Below are positions 7,385-13,703 of a stretch of 21,611 nt of DNA, piece after piece. The position numbers were made by a program, and so were the translations under genes. Each line of letters opens with the position of its first letter. Positions within the stretch are counted from its first letter, which is position 1. Source of the DNA: a virus. Under the pieces are notes generated by a model that was given only the letters and a program-made list of their open reading frames with translations, had not been told where the DNA came from and did no database searches. The stretch is from positions 1 to 21,611 of the IMG/VR virus record IMGVR_UViG_3300025151_000351. The stretch is one strand, 5' to 3'.

Positions 7385-7500
7385 CATTTTATCATGGGTT
7401 AGGTATGTTTATACTGGGTATGGCAGCATTGTTTATAGCAGCAATTGTTGCTTACATAATTATTAATAAGTTTGTTAATTATAAAAATTCTGATGAGTAG
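7381..7500 (+). CDS. 39-aa single-helix membrane peptide
   Basis: A short gene starting in an ATGA overlap with the endonuclease stop. After MTFYHG comes an uninterrupted hydrophobic stretch from about residue 7 to 29 (GMFILGMAALFIAAIVAYI), then a short polar tail ending in NSDE. It would span the membrane once. Small phage peptides of this kind may modify the host membrane or help lysis; no family was recognised. Confidence 0.6.
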   Translation: MTFYHGLGMFILGMAALFIAAIVAYIIINKFVNYKNSDE

Positions 7501-7512
7501 AATCGCGTTTAA

Positions 7513-7537
7513 CATTGATACGTGTAAAAAATCAATG
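7513..7537. promoter_or_regulatory. Inverted repeat upstream of the GHKL gene (possible operator)
   Basis: CATTGAT (7513-7519) and its exact complement ATCAATG (7531-7537) are separated by 11 bases in the 62-base gap before the GHKL gene. The arms are one helical turn and a half apart, as for a dimeric repressor site. No convincing promoter accompanies it. An AAAGGA ribosome site for the next gene follows at 7549-7554. Confidence 0.3.
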
Positions 7538-7562
7538 CAATTTAATATAAAGGATAAAGAAA

Positions 7563-9434
7563 ATGACAAAACAAATAACTGAAGTAACACAAATGACAGG
7601 AAGTGCGGAGGGTTTATCACTTCTAATAGATTCTTGGAGAAATCAAATAGCTCAAGATCAACAATACAGAGAGTTTACACAAAACTCAATTGAATCAATT
7701 AAAAGAGTACAAAAGAAAAACCCGGAATATAAAGGTATTATCAAATGGTGTATTGACGAAAGATACCTAAAAAAACATAAAGTAAAAAAATTATGTATCA
7801 TTGACAATGGTGAAGGTATGACTCCACAAGAGATGTTACTAAATATAAATAGTTTAGGTGGTTCCACTAGAAACAATGAACACTATAATCATGGTTGTGG
7901 TGCAAAGATTGCGGGTCTTGCACATAACAGAGAAGGTTTAATTTATAGATCTTGGAAAAATGGACAAGGTTATGTTGCTAAATTTATGCGTAATGAAATG
8001 GGTCAATATGGTGCCGTGAAAGTGCATGGTCGTAACACCCATCCACTACCAGATATTGAAAAACCTGCTGAGATAAAAGAACATGGTTGTATGGTTACAT
8101 TATTGGGTGATAGTCCTAAACAAAATACAACCGAACCAGTAAAGGGTAATTATGGAACTCTCTTAAAAAATTCTAGAAATTCCAAAGCTGAATGGTTGAC
8201 TGCATATCTAAATACTAAATTTTATCATGTACCAAATAATATAAAAATAAGTTGTTCTAGGTTTACAACAGATACTGGAGTAACAAACATAATAAGAGGA
8301 CACGAGTATGGGTTGGGACTTGATTTTGAAAAACAAGATGAAGTTCAATTAACAAAAACAAAAGTAAAAATTTTCTATAGAGAAAAATTGGCATATTTAA
8401 AAACTAGTAATAAAACAAATTACTTGACAAACGGACAGTTGGCCATAGTCAATCAAGATGAAGTTATTAAGCTAGAGTTCTCTAGTGGCGGTGGTGTCAA
8501 CCCATTACCAGCATGGGGATTACAGTGTTTAAAGAAAAATGTTGCATTAGTTTTGATACCCGAAGGTCAATTTAAACAAAACATTGAACGAACTGACTTA
8601 ACTCACGAAGGTATGAGTATTAATGAACAATTAAACTTGTGGAAGACAGAGTTTAGAGAAGCTATGCCTCAGTGGTTAAAAGACATTGAAGCTAAAAAAC
8701 AATTAGAACAGATGGAAAAAGATAATGACACAGAAACAAGACTAAAAAATCTATCTTCATTGTTTAAAAAAGAGCGTTACTTTAATTCTGAAACGGGAGA
8801 CGTTGACATTGAAGAAGATGAAAAAAGAAAAGCTTCAAGTAAAAAAGAAGGTAAAAAGGTCGAACCTGATCCGAATCCTAATCCAAACCATGATCCTAAA
8901 GACGAGTTTGGTAAGATAGATGCTATCTTTGGAGTTGAGGTGGATAGAAGTAAATATAAAGGTAAAAAGATAAATATAATTAATGAATATCCTGATGTTC
9001 TTAAAACAAATGAAGGTCCATCACCGATAATAGGTTCTTTCGAAAAGAGTAATTATACCATTGAGATAAATGTAGAATCTGATTTGGTGGTAGAACTAAC
9101 TGATTATCTTTATAAAAAATTTAATAAGATAATGAGAACTGTTATAGTTGATGAGGTTTTTAGATTAATTGGTTTAAGTCTTAGACAACAAGTAGCCCAT
9201 GTACATAATAGAATGGGCGCTACTGAGGAAGAGATTGACAATGCTCTAAGTCCTTTGTCCTTGACAGCATGTGCCGCTAATAAAGATTTTATTGTGGATA
9301 GATTAAAAACTAGGTTCAGTAATAAAGATGTTAAAAATAATTGGCCAAAAGATAGAGAGGAGTCTGGAGACATAGAGGAGCATAATTTTCATATTAGAAA
9401 TAATCCTAATAGATTTCCAATTGGTCTTAAATAG
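7563..9434 (+). CDS. GHKL-fold (Hsp90/MORC-like) ATPase
   Basis: A 623-residue protein whose first third is a GHKL ATP-binding domain. The N-box FTQNSIESI has E37 and N41 with the four-residue spacing of Hsp90 and MutL. The G1 box is IIDNGEGM (D81, G83, G85). The G2 loop is HGCGAKIAGLAHN (G111, G113, K115), and HGCMVTLLGD is the last motif. A second domain ends in QNIERTDLTHEG, like the linker domain of Hsp90 or MORC proteins. Residues about 380-460 form a charged linker with a Pro-Asn run (DPNPNPNHDPKD). A helical C-terminal domain follows (residues about 500-600, including RLIGLSLRQQVAHVHNRMG). It is probably an ATP-driven clamp acting on DNA or protein. It is followed one base later by a nuclease gene, suggesting joint action. 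Confidence 0.85.
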   Translation: MTKQITEVTQMTGSAEGLSLLIDSWRNQIAQDQQYREFTQNSIESIKRVQKKNPEYKGIIKWCIDERYLKKHKVKKLCIIDNGEGMTPQEMLLNINSLGGSTRNNEHYNHGCGAKIAGLAHNREGLIYRSWKNGQGYVAKFMRNEMGQYGAVKVHGRNTHPLPDIEKPAEIKEHGCMVTLLGDSPKQNTTEPVKGNYGTLLKNSRNSKAEWLTAYLNTKFYHVPNNIKISCSRFTTDTGVTNIIRGHEYGLGLDFEKQDEVQLTKTKVKIFYREKLAYLKTSNKTNYLTNGQLAIVNQDEVIKLEFSSGGGVNPLPAWGLQCLKKNVALVLIPEGQFKQNIERTDLTHEGMSINEQLNLWKTEFREAMPQWLKDIEAKKQLEQMEKDNDTETRLKNLSSLFKKERYFNSETGDVDIEEDEKRKASSKKEGKKVEPDPNPNPNHDPKDEFGKIDAIFGVEVDRSKYKGKKINIINEYPDVLKTNEGPSPIIGSFEKSNYTIEINVESDLVVELTDYLYKKFNKIMRTVIVDEVFRLIGLSLRQQVAHVHNRMGATEEEIDNALSPLSLTACAANKDFIVDRLKTRFSNKDVKNNWPKDREESGDIEEHNFHIRNNPNRFPIGLK

Positions 9435-9435
9435 T

Positions 9436-10143
9436 ATGATTTGGAATAAAAGGTTTATTTATCCACCGTCGACTAGATCTTTAGTCATGGGTCAAAGACA
9501 CTACGATATAAACGATAGTAAGCTACCATCTGTTACAACCATACTACAACAAACGCAGCCAGAAGAAAAGAAGTTAAGTTTGGCTAATTGGCAGCAAAAG
9601 GTAGGCAAGGATAAGGCAGACAGCATCAGGGACCAAGCGGCAGAGCGTGGTAGTATAATGCATAGGATCATAGAAGGCTATTTAACAGGCCAAAGACATG
9701 CTGATTTAAGTGATTTGGGAGAGACTGCAGGGGTAATGGCCAAAACTATATATGATGAAGGTTTAAAGGACTCTATGGACGAAATATGGGGTACTGAGGT
9801 TACGGTATATTATCCTGGGCTATACGCCGGCCAGACTGATTTGGTTGGAGTTTACAGAGGTGTCCAAAGTATTGTGGACTTTAAACAGACTAACAGACCC
9901 AAGAGGCGTGAATGGATTGACGATTATTTCCTGCAGCTTGCTGCATACGGCATGGCCCACAATCACGTGTATGGAACGGCTATACAGTCTGGAACCATTC
10001 TAATGTGCAGCGTAGAAAATAGGTATCAAATGTTTACGGTCACACCCCAGGAGTATCAGCGTTACCAGTGGAGATGGTTAAAAAGAGTTGATTTATATTA
10101 CAAAAATAAGGAATCAGGCATCAGGAATCAGGGAAACCTATAG
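9436..10143 (+). CDS. PD-(D/E)XK nuclease, RecB/Cas4-like
   Basis: I chose ATG at 9436, one base after the GHKL stop, over a TTG five codons upstream. The 235-residue protein has the RecB-like nuclease order. AERGSIMHRIIEGYL carries H76 and E80. IWGTEVTVYYPGLYAGQTDLVG has E121 and D135, IVDFKQTN has D148 and K150, and a Gln-Tyr motif lies in YFLQLAAYGMAHN. This fits phage exonucleases of the Cas4/RecB group that process DNA ends in recombination or replication. The last residues (ESGIRNQGN) are encoded by a 7-bp tandem repeat. Downstream lies a non-coding iteron array. All active-site residues appear present. Confidence 0.87.
   Translation: MIWNKRFIYPPSTRSLVMGQRHYDINDSKLPSVTTILQQTQPEEKKLSLANWQQKVGKDKADSIRDQAAERGSIMHRIIEGYLTGQRHADLSDLGETAGVMAKTIYDEGLKDSMDEIWGTEVTVYYPGLYAGQTDLVGVYRGVQSIVDFKQTNRPKRREWIDDYFLQLAAYGMAHNHVYGTAIQSGTILMCSVENRYQMFTVTPQEYQRYQWRWLKRVDLYYKNKESGIRNQGNL
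10110..10130. repeat. Short 7-bp tandem repeat (GGAATCA/GGCATCA)
   Basis: Three units, GGAATCA-GGCATCA-GGAATCA, lie at the very end of the nuclease gene. A related pair, GGGATCA-AGAATCA, is at 11709-11722 near the end of the VRR-NUC gene. The word GGGATCA also occurs in the palindromes at 13915-14032. The recurrence at gene ends suggests one repeat family. Confidence 0.6.
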
Positions 10144-10194
10144 TACTAAAAAAATATTTTTATGAAAAATTTTTTTGAAATAGATACGAAAGTG

Positions 10195-10283
10195 TGTGAC
10201 TCTGTGACTTTGACCTATAAGTGTTGGTATACAACGATAGTAGAGTCACAGTGTGGGTGTGACTGGGTGTGACTGCTGTGACT
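10195..10283. repeat. TGTGACT iteron array with hairpin, in 213-base non-coding gap
   Basis: The gap 10144-10356 has no gene. It holds TGTGACT as direct copies at 10195, 10203, 10258, 10268 and 10277 and as an inverted copy (AGTCACA) at 10244-10250. The inverted copy and the copy at 10258-10264 form a perfect 7-bp stem with a 7-base loop. GTATAC occurs at 10227 and 10284 on either side. Both flanks are very AT-rich (poly-A/T at 10147-10178 and 10311-10356). Iterons beside AT-rich DNA are typical of replication origins; an operator array is the alternative. Confidence 0.7.
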
Positions 10284-10331
10284 GTATACAGAATCCCAAG
10301 AACTTTTAAAACTTTTGACTGAAAAATAAAA

Positions 10332-10340
10332 TGTTATAAA
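10332..10340 (+). promoter_or_regulatory. Possible extended -10 promoter
   Basis: TG-T-TATAAA at 10332-10340 fits an extended -10 element, 16 bases before the ATG at 10357. There is no good -35 at the standard distance (the nearest, TTGACT at 10315, is only 14 bases away). The resulting transcript would have a very short leader without a ribosome site. Confidence 0.35.
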
Positions 10341-10356
10341 TGTAAAAAATAATAAT

Positions 10357-10644
10357 ATGGGTACTCCAAAAAAATCAAAATACAAATCCGTGGTGATAAA
10401 AAAGAAAAGATATTATTACTACAAAATTACCTGGGCCGATCCTACCGGTGATTCCGGGCATGCTGATAAACATTCTTCTTACGGATTAATACCATCTACA
10501 ATGATAACTCATGCTTATGTGTTTGACAAAAATAATAAATATGTCTGGACCTTTGCAAGCTATGAAGATAATGATGAACTATTCTCCGACAGGAACGTCT
10601 TTCCGCGGGGTTGCATTCTTAAGATGGAGAGAGTCGCTGTCTGA
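10357..10644 (+). CDS. Uncharacterised 95-aa phage protein with IPRG-like C-terminus
   Basis: The N-terminus is basic and tyrosine-rich (MGTPKKSKYKSVVIKKKRYYYY). It is followed by ITWADPTGDSGHADK, a SYGLIPST segment, a DNDELFSDR stretch and the end VFPRGCILKMERV. A W-D---DSG...G-L....DR--IPRG-I--M plan occurs in small beta-rich phage proteins of unknown role, and I think this is one. The last 66 bases overlap, tail to tail, with the terminase small subunit gene on the other strand. There is no Shine-Dalgarno sequence. Confidence 0.72.
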   Translation: MGTPKKSKYKSVVIKKKRYYYYKITWADPTGDSGHADKHSSYGLIPSTMITHAYVFDKNNKYVWTFASYEDNDELFSDRNVFPRGCILKMERVAV

Positions 10645-11163
10645 TGGATCCGATTCTTTTTTTAAAAATTTTTCTGGCTTTTTCAGTACTTTCTCTTTCA
10701 ACTCTTCTACTTCAACACCTTCTAAGATTGGAGAATAATCTTCCATTATCTGTTTCATTCTTACTTCTAATTCTTCTGTTGTTAAGTCTTCTAACTTACC
10801 TGTGCGTATTATCTTCTGCTCAATATACAAGCCAGCTGCCTTTCCTCTTGCAACCTCTGCATTGACAGCAGCAGACCATGCTCCTTTTTTAAGAGCTGAT
10901 TGTCTAATTTTTCCTAACTCTGCTATGTGTCTTTCATAAGTGACTTCATATTTTCTCTGCCATTCCTCTCTCAATTCACCTATGTATTTAACTACAAGTG
11001 GATATAATTTTGGATTCTGTAATTTACTTGCATACGATCTAGCTGAGTCTTTTGCAAAGCCTGCATCGATAGCACATTCTGTTGCTGTTTTTCTACCTTC
11101 ATTAGTTACAAGTTCATATGCAAATTTCATTTGCTGTTCTGATAATTTTTTTGGTAAACCCAT
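10579..11163 (-). CDS. Terminase small subunit-like DNA-binding protein
   Basis: A 194-residue leftward protein. The N-terminus has the typical small-terminase helix-turn-helix region: LSEQQMKFAYELVTNEGRKT, ATECAIDAGFAKDSARSYASKL (about residues 8-48), then NPKLYPLVVKYIGELREEW. A central helical region (AELGKIRQSALKKGAW, ARGKAAGLYIEQKI) matches the oligomerisation part. The acidic and basic C-terminal tail would bind the large subunit. It recognises phage DNA for packaging. It is unusual in lying on the strand opposite to, and about 3 kb from, the large subunit. It ends inside the convergent 95-aa gene. Confidence 0.82.
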   Translation of the reverse strand: MGLPKKLSEQQMKFAYELVTNEGRKTATECAIDAGFAKDSARSYASKLQNPKLYPLVVKYIGELREEWQRKYEVTYERHIAELGKIRQSALKKGAWSAAVNAEVARGKAAGLYIEQKIIRTGKLEDLTTEELEVRMKQIMEDYSPILEGVEVEELKEKVLKKPEKFLKKESDPSDSDSLHLKNATPRKDVPVGE

Positions 11164-11208
11164 GCTTTACTTTTACTACAACAATGATATTAATCAATAC
11201 TTAGTTGT

Positions 11209-11433
11209 ATGAATGGAAAGCTATTAAGACAAATATTAGATAAGATGTTAAAAGGTGAAGCTGCCGGTGAAGCAAGAGTTCAAGTCTGTTTGCCTGATGG
11301 AAAATATTATGACATTACCTCTTTACAATTGATGGAAAATAAATTAATTGGCGTGAGAGAAACACATCGACTAGTATTTACTGTCAAGGCTGAAACATGG
11401 AGTATGGGTAAAGTTTTGAAGAAAATTCAATAG
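11209..11433 (+). CDS. Uncharacterised 74-aa protein
   Basis: A small basic protein starting at ATG 11209, divergent from the small terminase with 45 bases between. It begins with a helix (GKLLRQILDKMLKGEAAGEARV). Beta strands follow, with the pattern VCLPDGKYYDITSLQLMENKLIGVRETHRLVFTV. This helix-then-DG-YYDI-L pattern is common to short phage proteins that I cannot name. There is no clear ribosome site. The gene ends 9 bases before the GTG of the VRR-NUC gene. Confidence 0.72.
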   Translation: MNGKLLRQILDKMLKGEAAGEARVQVCLPDGKYYDITSLQLMENKLIGVRETHRLVFTVKAETWSMGKVLKKIQ

Positions 11434-11442
11434 CCTGTTGTA

Positions 11443-11805
11443 GTGAAATCAGAAACAAAATTTTACCATGAAGTTAAAAAATCTTTATCAAAAATATCTT
11501 GGATTAGAATTGAAAACCTTAGTTTACCTGGGACTCCTGACCTATTGGGGTGTTCTCCTAGGGGCACCTTTTTCACAGTAGAGTTGAAGGTTACAAAAAC
11601 AAACAAAGTCAGACTGTCTCCACATCAAATAGCATTCCATATTAAACATCCGAAGAATACTTTTATCTTGGTTAAGACCCAGAAGCCTGGTTCTGTAAAA
11701 CTTTATGAGGGATCAAGAATCAAGGAGCTTGTCGCTTGCGGCTTGAAGCTTGACGCTTGTTGCTTGACACTTGATGCTTGCCGCTTGAAGCTTGAATCTC
11801 TGTAG
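11443..11805 (+). CDS. VRR-NUC-like PD-(D/E)XK nuclease
   Basis: Starts with GTG at 11443. The first 65 residues carry the nuclease core. A helix (ETKFYHEVKKSLSK) is followed by LPGTPDLLG with D33, then TFFTVELKVTK with E47 and K49, and VRLSPHQIAFH with Q62. This is the pattern of VRR-NUC domains and Holliday-junction-type resolvases that cut branched DNA. The C-terminal 25 or so residues (VACGLKLDACCLTLDACRL and on) are a translated 7-bp DNA repeat and are unlikely to matter for catalysis. On the opposite strand the same repeat is open in the 56-aa gene at 11720-11890. Confidence 0.8.
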   Translation: MKSETKFYHEVKKSLSKISWIRIENLSLPGTPDLLGCSPRGTFFTVELKVTKTNKVRLSPHQIAFHIKHPKNTFILVKTQKPGSVKLYEGSRIKELVACGLKLDACCLTLDACRLKLESL

Positions 11806-11890
11806 GCTTGTCGCTTGGCGCTTGCTGCTTTTCTAATTCTTTTTTTCGCTTGGCCATCTCCTGCCAATACTTCGGGGACCTATAAACCAT
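11720..11890 (-). CDS. 56-aa basic repeat protein, antisense to the VRR-NUC 3' end
   Basis: A leftward frame starting at ATG 11890, 12 bases after the stop of the GP88-like gene. The first half is MVYRSPKYWQEMAKRKKELE. The second half is the 7-bp repeat read as SSGKHQV, SSNKRQA and SSRKRQA heptads, so the protein is basic and polar. Its 3' half overlaps the C-terminal coding part of the VRR-NUC gene. No ribosome site is visible, so expression may depend on coupling from the gene upstream. The non-repeat start looks like real protein, but I would not exclude an accidental frame. Confidence 0.45.
   Translation of the reverse strand: MVYRSPKYWQEMAKRKKELEKQQAPSDKPTEIQASSGKHQVSSNKRQASSRKRQAP
11727..11833. 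repeat. 7-bp GCTTGNN tandem repeat
   Basis: Ten contiguous units at 11727-11796 (GCTTGTC, GCTTGCG, GCTTGAA, GCTTGAC, GCTTGTT, GCTTGAC, ACTTGAT, GCTTGCC, GCTTGAA, GCTTGAA). A 9-base break then contains the VRR-NUC stop, followed by four more units to 11833, the last one degenerate (GCTTTTC). The first five bases are nearly fixed and the last two vary. Because 7 and 3 share no factor, three units make a 7-residue protein repeat. Related units recur at 12545-12562. Confidence 0.85.
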
Positions 11891-11902
11891 TTTTTTATTT
11901 TA

Positions 11903-12496
11903 TTAGTGTTTGCCGTAACTTACAACTTTTATTGAAGAATCCCAACAAGCCCGACAATCTCCACACTTGCCACCCTGCTTTGGTGCCGGGCAACTTGCAC
12001 CACTGTCAACAACCATTGAAGAGTTAGGCCACGTCTCCACGCTTTGGCCTATCATTGGCGGACTAAATCTAATAATTAAATTTTCAGGCTTCCTGTCTAA
12101 ATGATCCTTGATCCATGCTTCACGCGTCGGGAGCCAGTGATTCGTATCCGGTGTCGCTTCACAAATTTTAAAAATATTGTTTAAGTGTTGTAAGTCCTGG
12201 ACGTCTCCGGCGTCATGCCACCTGAACCACTTTTGACGCTTGATCACCACTATCATTGCATCCACCCACAACGGTGACTTCATAGCTTCCAATCTTTTAT
12301 ATTGTGCAGCCTTAATAGCTTTGTATCTTGTATAGTTACCCTTCAGAGCATAACACATGCTGCAAACGCTGCCTTTAATTTTTCTAAGCTTAGAACCTGT
12401 TTTGCATTCCCACGCCGGTAGACTGTAACTAAGTCCAGGCATTTTAGAAGTTCTAGTAAATGATCCCGTAATTTTTAAAGCTTCTTTTACTTTCAT
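11903..12496 (-). CDS. GP88-like Cys-rich phage protein
   Basis: I chose ATG 12496, with an AAAGGAT ribosome site directly ahead, over an upstream TTG at 12532. The 197-residue protein resembles the phage Gene product 88 family. KGSVCSMCYALKGNYTRY has C45 and C48, with C31 upstream. The middle has WFRWHDAGDVQDLQHLNNIF, followed by THWLPTREAW with NHW in place of the first residues. The end has CPAPKQGGKCGDCRACWD with C169, C178, C181 and C184. Six or more conserved cysteines in CxxC and CxxCxxC groups suggest a zinc or iron-sulphur site. The biochemical role of the family is not established. A strong promoter with a palindrome lies just upstream. Confidence 0.68.
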   Translation of the reverse strand: MKVKEALKITGSFTRTSKMPGLSYSLPAWECKTGSKLRKIKGSVCSMCYALKGNYTRYKAIKAAQYKRLEAMKSPLWVDAMIVVIKRQKWFRWHDAGDVQDLQHLNNIFKICEATPDTNHWLPTREAWIKDHLDRKPENLIIRFSPPMIGQSVETWPNSSMVVDSGASCPAPKQGGKCGDCRACWDSSIKVVSYGKH

Positions 12497-12503
12497 AATA
12501 TCC

Positions 12504-12532
12504 TTTATAATCCTATATATAATAAATGTCAA
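12504..12532 (-). promoter_or_regulatory. Leftward sigma70-type promoter of the GP88-like gene
   Basis: Reading left, -35 TTGACA at 12532-12527, a 17-base spacer and -10 TATAAA at 12509-12504. The transcript would start about at the ATG 12496 or a few bases before it, so this promoter gives a very short leader. The -35 box overlaps the end of a perfect palindrome (12530-12549). Confidence 0.6.
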
Positions 12533-12549
12533 GCGGCAATTGCCGCTTG
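12530..12549. repeat. Perfect 20-bp palindrome next to GCTTG units
   Basis: CAAGCGGCAATTGCCGCTTG is its own reverse complement. Its right arm continues into GCTTGCC and GCTTGTT units (12545-12558), so it is made of two opposed copies of the 7-bp repeat. It lies over the -35 box of the leftward promoter and could serve as an operator, or form a cruciform. Confidence 0.8.
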
Positions 12550-12560
12550 CCGCTTGTTGC

Positions 12561-12725
12561 TTAAATCTTTTTTAATCTTTTTATTTCTGTATAAACTTCC
12601 GTCAATTGCGGTAGGTCCGCTGTTTCCGCAAAGTCTATAATTTCTTTTCTAATTTCTTTTTTCTTTTCAAATTGCTTTGCTTTGTTTTCAGATTGTAACG
12701 CTTGTATTATTTCATCTTGTGTCAT
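12561..12725 (-). CDS. 54-aa charged helical protein
   Basis: A leftward gene from ATG 12725 with an unusually purine-rich ribosome site (AAGGGGGG, 3 bases ahead). The protein starts MTQDEIIQALQSENKAKQFE and is almost wholly helix-forming, with alternating Lys and Glu and hydrophobic positions compatible with a short coiled coil (KKKEIRKEIIDFAETADLPQ). Its stop is set by the start of the GCTTG repeat region. No family recognised; possibly a small regulator or protein-binding partner. Confidence 0.6.
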   Translation of the reverse strand: MTQDEIIQALQSENKAKQFEKKKEIRKEIIDFAETADLPQLTEVYTEIKRLKKI

Positions 12726-12768
12726 TTTCCCCCCTTCAATGGTTTAAATAAATCTCGATGTAGTGTCA

Positions 12769-13071
12769 TTAATTAAGCTCCATTTTTAATTGTTTAAATT
12801 TATTCATTTTATGAATTTGAGTGTTAGCTACGCTTCTATAATAAATATAAATCCCTGGGTTATCATATTCAATAAGATGATTAATAATACCCCAGGAACC
12901 AAATCTAGAACCTCTAATTTGTTTACCACCACCTTTTGATTTTGGAATTTTAACAAAATTATTTTGTTTAAATAAATTTACTTTTACCAAAAATTTAAAT
13001 TTACTTTTAGCAGCCTTAAACAAATGACCCTGCTTACTTAAAAAGCTTGGGTAAAAACCATATTTCTTCAT
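12769..13071 (-). CDS. Uncharacterised 100-aa basic protein
   Basis: A leftward AT-rich gene starting at ATG 13071 with an AAAGGA ribosome site. The protein is strongly basic: the N-terminal part has MKKYGFYPSFLSKQGHLFKAAKSK, the middle IPKSKGGGKQIRGSRFGSWG, and the end is YIYYRSVANTQIHKMNKF. No signal peptide or catalytic motif was seen. The glycine-rich basic centre could bind nucleic acid. It differs from its leftward neighbours in being much more AT-rich. A hairpin and a promoter lie directly upstream. Confidence 0.68.
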   Translation of the reverse strand: MKKYGFYPSFLSKQGHLFKAAKSKFKFLVKVNLFKQNNFVKIPKSKGGGKQIRGSRFGSWGIINHLIEYDNPGIYIYYRSVANTQIHKMNKFKQLKMELN

Positions 13072-13091
13072 AATTTATCCTTTCTGGGACA

Positions 13092-13120
13092 ATCCTAAAC
13101 TAAGGATTGTCCCTTGTCAA
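13092..13120 (-). promoter_or_regulatory. Leftward promoter overlapping an inverted repeat
   Basis: Reading left, -35 TTGACA at 13120-13115, a 17-base spacer and -10 TAGGAT at 13097-13092. The spacer and -10 lie in an inverted repeat at 13086-13113: GGGACAATCCT and AGGATTGTCCC, 11-bp arms with a 6-base loop. The same sequence would form a stem in RNA crossing from the 192-aa gene, but it is followed by the AGAAAGG ribosome site and not by a T-run. An operator is therefore more likely than a terminator. Confidence 0.5.
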
Positions 13121-13124
13121 ATTA

Positions 13125-13703
13125 TTAATTAATTGTTTCACCTATAGGTGGTAACGCTTTTTGATCCTTGGTCCAGGTCAAGCCATCTTTTTTAAGATTG
13201 CTTTGGAGCTTGTCGCGTAAGTCCGCCGGGCTTCCTGCTTCCATGATGTCTTTTAAAGATACTCTTTTATTGTCTTCTAATATCTTTAATGCTTTACCTT
13301 CCGGAGTTTTTTCAATTTGTTTTCGCGCAAGATCCCCGGCCCATTCTCTTATTTGCTCCCAACAATCATCAGGCGTTATGCTGCTTGAATTGTAACCATT
13401 TATATCAAATTCCTTTTCACGAAATTTGTAATTGACTTCTTTTTTTCTGGCTACCTTGGAAGTTCTAAAGAACCGCGCCGCCTTACTCATTTTGGTTTTT
13501 ACATTTTCAATAGCCTTCTCCAGCTCTTCAATGATAGGCGTTGCGCCTATTTCATCCGCTAGATTTTTTTCAGCTATCTCCACCGCTTCTGCTTCAAGCG
13601 ATCTTATTTTTAATTGTGCAGCTTGGATCAATGGGTCGTAGTCCCTGTCTAGTTCTTTTACGAACCAATCACGCTGCCATTTTTGCATTGTTGCTTTTGC
13701 CAT
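13125..13703 (-). CDS. Uncharacterised 192-aa helical protein
   Basis: A leftward gene from ATG 13703 with an AGAAAGGA ribosome site. The protein is almost all helix: MAKATMQKWQRDWFVKELD at the start, then a long charged region (residues about 20-80, LKIRSLEAEAVEIAEKNLA) likely to be a coiled coil. A basic stretch (RFFRTSKVARKKEVNYKF) and a C-terminal part with WEQIREWAGDLARKQIEK follow. No known domain was recognised. It is the first gene of the leftward block and is driven by the promoter at 13755-13727. Its higher GC content resembles the GP88-like gene and not the phage average. Confidence 0.72.
   Translation of the reverse strand: MAKATMQKWQRDWFVKELDRDYDPLIQAAQLKIRSLEAEAVEIAEKNLADEIGATPIIEELEKAIENVKTKMSKAARFFRTSKVARKKEVNYKFREKEFDINGYNSSSITPDDCWEQIREWAGDLARKQIEKTPEGKALKILEDNKRVSLKDIMEAGSPADLRDKLQSNLKKDGLTWTKDQKALPPIGETIN

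Noticed and set aside
7493-7582. 29-codon frame overlapping the GHKL start
   Set aside because: It runs out of frame into a strong gene start, has no ribosome site and shows no protein-like pattern.
10641-10665. Rho-independent terminator after the 95-aa gene
   Set aside because: A T-run follows GATGGATCCGATTC, but the palindrome has no loop and a weak stem, and the opposite strand is coding.
10195-11833. CRISPR array
   Set aside because: The repeats are 7-mers with spacings of 0-14 bases, not 25-40 base repeats with unique spacers, and no cas gene operon is present (the Cas4-like fold is shared with many phage nucleases).
12497-12532. TTG start for the GP88-like gene
   Set aside because: It overlaps the promoter and palindrome; ATG 12496 has an AAAGGAT ribosome site.
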